64,000 nt of DNA from positions 31,400,526 to 31,464,525 of the forward strand of contig CM036254.1 in NCBI GenBank assembly GCA_020698575.1, given 5' to 3'. The notes beneath the pieces were generated by a model. The model was not told the origin of the DNA and ran no database searches. It saw only the letters and a program-made list of their open reading frames with translations. Positions 59,528 through 64,000 of the stretch are shown here, in pieces. Each line of letters starts with the position of its first letter. Position 1 is the stretch's first letter. Both the position numbers and the translations under genes were made by a program. Source of the stretch: Bostrychus sinensis. Its lineage: Eukaryota; Chordata; Actinopteri; Gobiiformes; Eleotridae.

Positions 59528-60400
59528 CTACGAAAGACAAAACAGAACCTGCAACCTTTACTGGAACTGAATAAGATTAACAGGATGAAACTGCTTTCTT
59601 GGGATTTTTGGAGAAACCCGAATGTGAAGTGTTTTCCAGCTTGTTTTGGTTGATTACATTGACTGTATATGAGAAGTGTGTTTTTTTTTTTGTTCTCCCA
59701 CCAACAGGGTCATTGCTTTGTGTGCCTTTTAATCTTTGAATACATGTTTTTCTTTACCAAAAAACTGTTTCATCCTTGAGCTACCTGTATTGCAATGGAC
59801 TAATGTGCCGTTTGTTGTAAAATTGGGAAATGAAAAATGCAAAAGTGACATTTCCTGACACTTGTTTTTTTGTTAAATATACATTTTAAAAATATTTGAG
59901 TTAAGGGAATGTGTTTTTTTTTTTTTTTTTTTTCCAAAACTTTTATTTAGGATTTGTTGGAGTTGGGTTAATTTGTTGATGTCTGATTTAAGAGATGTTT
60001 GTAAGGTTTGAGGAATACACTATTTTCATTTTTTTGAAATTATACAAGCAGAATTCACATATTTCCTGCACTGTTAACCATTTGGTGGCAGAAGTAAGTT
60101 GGTTACTTGTTTTGGTATAGGTTTTATATGTTTAAGATATAAAAACACAATTTTTACTGCTTTCAGCTTGATAAAAGTAACCATAACATTAAAAAAAACT
60201 TTTTTGCTGTATATTTTTTTTCAAGCAAGTTTCACTTGTCAAAGGAAGTTGTCTAAATGCACTTTTTGTGTTTAAACGGATAGACTAAAGATTTAAAACT
60301 GGTCTACAATTTTAAGTGAATAGTACTGAGAGGTTTATTACATAATTATGTAAACATTGTTATATTTCAAGATGTCATGTTTGACAATGGTTAATAAAAT
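59528..60400 (+). other. Probable 3' UTR of the PB1-like gene
   Basis: AT-rich sequence from the stop codon to the AATAAA signal at 60393. The exact end is unknown; earlier weak signals cannot be excluded. Confidence 0.4.
60393..60398 (+). terminator. Candidate poly(A) signal AATAAA
   Basis: Canonical AATAAA about 870 bp after the stop codon and still inside the hAT-like unit, followed by TTGTATTTATTT. Confidence 0.45.
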
Positions 60401-60650
60401 GCATTAAAGCATATTGTATTTATTTATCATTATTACTTAAACCAACCTAAAATATATACATATGTAGTATCCATTATAAATTAAATTCAATGTAATAACA
60501 TCAATTAAAATTTACATGGCATAATTAAATCCAAACCAAAAATACTGATTTAGGAAAACATAACTCTGCTTTGTAGCATTTAAGTAACATTGTAGAGTTG
60601 GATTTACTTAAAAACTGATTGTTAATATTAATCGGATGTGTTTTATTAGA

Positions 60651-60792
60651 TTTAAACAAGCCTGTTGCGTGCAACAAGTTGACAAAACATTTTTAATTAA
60701 TTCCAACATTTCATTTCTTAGAGTGTATAAAAACATTACAAAAAACACTGTTGGCTTAAAACTTTTTAAGGTAATTAACTTTAAACAAGCCT
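60651..60792. repeat. Subterminal direct repeats TTTAAACAAGCCT
   Basis: The 13-mer occurs at 60651-60663 and 60780-60792, near the right end of the hAT-like unit. Confidence 0.85.
60709..60727 (-). repeat. Subterminal inverted repeat, right
   Basis: TTTCATTTCTTAGAGTGTA, the exact complement of 54088-54106, 180 bp inside the right end. Confidence 0.9.
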
Positions 60793-60915
60793 ATAACTGT
60801 ACTTCATTTCAAACTCAATTTCTATTAATGTACTTAGTATAGACAGCTTCTGGGGGTCCACCTGCAGTACATTTGTGGAGGCCTGGACCCCACTTTGGGA
60901 ACCAGTGTACTATGC

Positions 60916-62700
60916 AATCACAAATTAATTTATAAATATCAACAGGATCTACTCATTCCATATGCTCACATCATCACATTATGCCATCTTAGAGTTATTT
61001 ATGTTATAAGAGTCCAACACCTAACAACAAAGTACAACCAGTGACTATCTTTCTTATCTCATGGTCCGAAACTTTGTTGTTCTATTTGTCAGCTGTCGGC
61101 TCAGGAGCATGCCCACAGCTCTCCATAATTGCACAAAGCAGGAACCTAAGGTAGAAATTTGCATTTTTTGCTATAACTTGGCACCATGCAGCTCTCCTTC
61201 TGATTTGTTTTTTGTTTTGTTTTGTGGCATTGTTGTGCACTGTCCCTGTATAAATAAACCATATACCATACAAGTATGCATACAGCAACAGCCCAACAAT
61301 GAAACACATTGTATTACTTTGTATAAGAGACATTTGAATGACACCTGCTCAGTCGGAGAAGGCCATTTACAAAAAGTTTATAACTCCAAGCAGGTTTTAT
61401 TGTATATTGTTATTCTTCTTTATACATTCAACATTTTGTGAAAAACAAATTCTTTTCCAGGGCCCAGGTCTGTCGTGGGTTAAAAATCAGGCATCTCAGT
61501 CAAGTGTGATTTTAAGAAACCAATAAAGAGACTCTCCATGTGAGCTTCAGAATACATTTTTCTATTTTGAAATCTTCTATTTTACACTTATTCATGCCTT
61601 TACCCTTTCTCTTATTATATAAAGCAAATGCCACATAGAGTAACCTTTAAAATGTGAGGCCATTCTGAGGACTGCTGAGGGACTGAATCAGGACTATTGA
61701 CATTTGAAGCCATCGGGGGACATGTGTGTTGTTGAGTCTATAGGAGTCCTGGACCTTCAGCCCTCTGCGACTGCATCAGTGCACTCAGCATCACCAGATG
61801 CTTCTTTATGTGAAGAGAATACAGCGGTTAGAAAAATAAATCCTCTCAGTACAAGGCCCTAGAACTTCCGGTCAGTGATGAGGCCAGTGCTCTTGTCAAC
61901 AGCAGTTCATTCAGATATTGCCTTTGTAATTTTGCAGTAAAGACTTGTATTATAAAGCCAAATAGCGCACCACAACAATAGTAAAACAATGTGAGCAAAA
62001 TTTGTCTGAGAATTTTTGCAGTTTTAGCAAATGTACAGCAGCCTGGTAAGAAAAAAAAATCCAAAATCCACCCACTCCCGACAGTACTGCCACACCATTA
62101 CTGAACCATCACTGAATGGATAAGCTTGTGCTGGACAAGGTGGATTTTTGTGACTTTGTAAACTTCCAAATCTTGCATAATAAAATCCAGCTTGCTGTCC
62201 AAGATAAGTCAAATGGTGCAGTAAAATGTCTATATATTATCTACAATGTAAATATGATAGATGGTGTGAAACATTGATTTTTCCATGTACATGTCACATA
62301 CACAGATTGGATATGAGTGACGGATGGCTGACTCCTGAACACACAGATCCGTATTCACAGAGCAGATGGAAAAGCGTCTGTTTGTGGATGTGATCAGAAT
62401 GTGGATGTGTGCGTGGACACAGTGAGTGACAGCTGCCTGTTAGCTCGGCTCCTGCTTGTGTCTCCGAGCTTCTACAGGTCTCTCTCTGTCTGTCTGCTCA
62501 GCACTCATACTGAAGACTTCATGTGTGTGATTTCTGTGTAAAAATAATACATCCTCACACTCTGGGAATCTGGGATGGACATGTGTTTATCCATTGCTAA
62601 TCCTTCCACTGGGAGGCACAACAGAACTCAGCTGCTTTGATAACTAGCTGACCAGAATCTAGAAGTTTTAAACAGATTGGGACCAAACCTGAAAGAACAG
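60916..62700. other. Non-coding stretch, no gene recognised
   Basis: Short overlapping ORFs on both strands (61061-61441 and others) have no domains or splice support. No repeat family was recognised. Confidence 0.4.
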
Positions 62701-62705
62701 TAACA

Positions 62706-64000
62706 TCTCTGAGTGAACTGTGTGTGTGAGTGAACTGTGTGTGTGAGTGAACTGCGTGTGTGAGTGAACTGTGTGTGTGAGTGAACTGTGTGTGTGAGTG
62801 AACTGTGTCAGACTGAACTGTGTGTGAGAGTAAACTATATGTGTGAGTGAACTGTCAGAGTAAACTGTGTGTGTGAGTGAACTGTGTGTGAGTGAACTGT
62901 GTGTGAGTGAACTGTGTGTGTGAGTGAACTGTGTGTCAGAGTAAACTGTGTGTGTGAGTGAACTGTGTGTGAGTGAACTGTGTGTGTGAGTGAACTGTCA
63001 GAGTAAACTGTGTGCATGAGTGAACTGTGTGTGAGTGAACTGCGTGTGTGAGTGAACTGTGTGTGAGTGAACTGCGTGTGTGAGTGAACTGTGTGTGTGA
63101 GTGAACTGTGTGTGTGAGTGAACTGTGTGTCAGACTGAACTGTGTGTGAGAGTAAACTATATGTGTGAGTAAACTGCTTGTGTGAGTGAACTGTGTGTGA
63201 GTGAACTGTCAGAGTAAACTGTGTGTGTGAGTGAACTGTGTGTGTGAGTGAACTGTAAGTCCGAGTGAACTGTGTGTGAGTGAACTGTGTGTGTGAGTGA
63301 ACTGTGTCAGACTGAACTGTATGTGAGAGTAAACTATATGTGTGAGTGAACTGTCAGAGTAAACTGTGTGTGTGAGTGAACTGTGTGTGAGTGAACTGTG
63401 TGTGAGTGAACTGTGTGTGTGAGTGAACTGCGTGTGTGAGTGAACTGTGTGTGTGAGTGAACTGTGTGTGTGAGTGAACTGTGTGTGTGAGTGCACTGTG
63501 TGTCAGACTGAACTGTGTGTGAGAGTAAACTATATGTGTGAGTGAACTGCTTGTGTGAGTGAACTGTCAGAGTAAACTGTGTGTGTGAGTGAACTGCTTG
63601 TGTGAGTGAACTGTGTGTGAGTGAACTGTGTGTGTGAGTGAACTGTAAGTCCGAGTGAACTGTGTGTGTGAGTGAACTGTGTGTGTGAGTGAACTGTGTG
63701 TGTGAGTGAACTGTGTGTCAGACTGAACTGTGTGTGAGAGTAAACTATATGTGTGAGTGAACTGCTTGTGTGAGTGAACTGTGTGTGAGTGAACTGTCAG
63801 AGTAAACTGTGTGTGTGAGTGAACTGTGTGTGAGTGAACTGTAAGTCCAAGTGAACTGTGTGTGAGTGAACTGTGTGTGTGAGTGAACTGTGTCAGACTG
63901 AACTGTATGTGAGAGTAAACTATATGTGTGAGTGAACTGCTTGTGTGAGTGAACTGTGTGTGAGTGAACTGTCAGAGTAAACTGTGTGTGTGAGTGAACT
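62706..64000. repeat. 15-17-bp minisatellite running off the window
   Basis: Units are GAGTGAACTGTGTGTGT (17 bp) and a 15-bp form lacking one GT. Variants contain CAGACTGAACTG, CAGAGTAAACTG and GAGAGTAAACTATATG. A marker series with CAGACTGAACTG then GAGAGTAAACTATATG recurs at about 62809, 63131, 63308, 63504, 63719 and 63894, showing second-order repeats of roughly 175-325 bp. Minus-strand ORFs (SLTHTVHSHT repeats) are artefacts. Confidence 0.97.

Larger units (their letters stand above)
53973..60907 (+). mobile_element. 6.9-kb hAT-like unit carrying the ZnF/PB1 gene
   Basis: The left end is CAGCCATTCCCAAAGTG. The complement of the right end is CACTGGTTCCCAAAGTG. They share CA and an exact 11-base core, TTCCCAAAGTG. 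TACTATGC directly precedes the left end (53965-53972) and directly follows the right end (60908-60915), a perfect 8-bp duplication as made by hAT transposases; the end sequence also fits hAT vocabulary. Inside are an inverted 19-bp subterminal repeat, a candidate promoter region, the zinc-finger ORF, a four-exon gene and its poly(A) signal. No hAT transposase is visible, so the unit would be non-autonomous or of an unfamiliar kind. Confidence 0.65.

Overview
The window looks like a non-coding, repeat-rich stretch of a ray-finned (teleost) fish nuclear genome. The sequence is AT-rich. It has long microsatellites, relics of L2-, Tx1- and RTE-like LINEs, restriction-endonuclease-type LINEs, Tc1/mariner and hAT elements, and several tRNA-derived SINEs of kinds common in fish. 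There are spliced genes with GT-AG introns and no prokaryotic gene organisation. Species and family names rest on remembered family patterns, not on a search.

Region by region. 1-15 kb: intergenic or intronic DNA with an L2 3' end (2.2-2.5 kb), an RTE-like LINE cut by a small Harbinger-like element (6.0-7.5 kb), a possible solo LTR (7.5-8.0 kb), a hammerhead-like motif (10.35 kb), a 1.4-kb TIR element (10.5-11.9 kb), and L2 and Tx1 reverse-transcriptase fragments on the minus strand (13.4-14.7 kb). 15-43 kb: one possible signal-peptide exon (15.07 kb), two copies of an unclassified repeat (16.4 and 18.9 kb), a 177-bp near-perfect palindrome (25.0 kb), nested Tc1/hAT insertions (25.5-26.4 kb), short hAT-like elements with 8-bp duplications (27.1 and 32.0 kb), an R2/R4-type LINE fragment (34.3-35.5 kb) and several SINEs. 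44.1-53.3 kb: one 9.2-kb satellite of a 22-bp unit, with kilobase-scale higher-order duplications, lying between inverted copies of a terminal-repeat-like sequence. 62.7 kb to the end: a second, 15-17-bp minisatellite that runs off the window.

The only convincing protein-coding gene is at 55.9-59.5 kb on the plus strand. A C2H2 zinc-finger ORF is followed by a four-exon, 520-residue protein with a PB1/ubiquitin-like N-terminus, of the type usually named 'SAMD3-like' in fish. The whole locus, from candidate promoter to poly(A) signal, lies between inverted termini (an 11-bp exact core within 17 bp) that are flanked by a perfect 8-bp duplication, TACTATGC. A 19-bp inverted repeat sits just inside each end. 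The simplest reading is that this intact multi-exon gene is carried by, or is part of, a 6.9-kb hAT-like transposable unit. That is the most interesting observation here.

Most other open reading frames are chance ORFs, antisense shadows of LINEs, or translations of tandem repeats.
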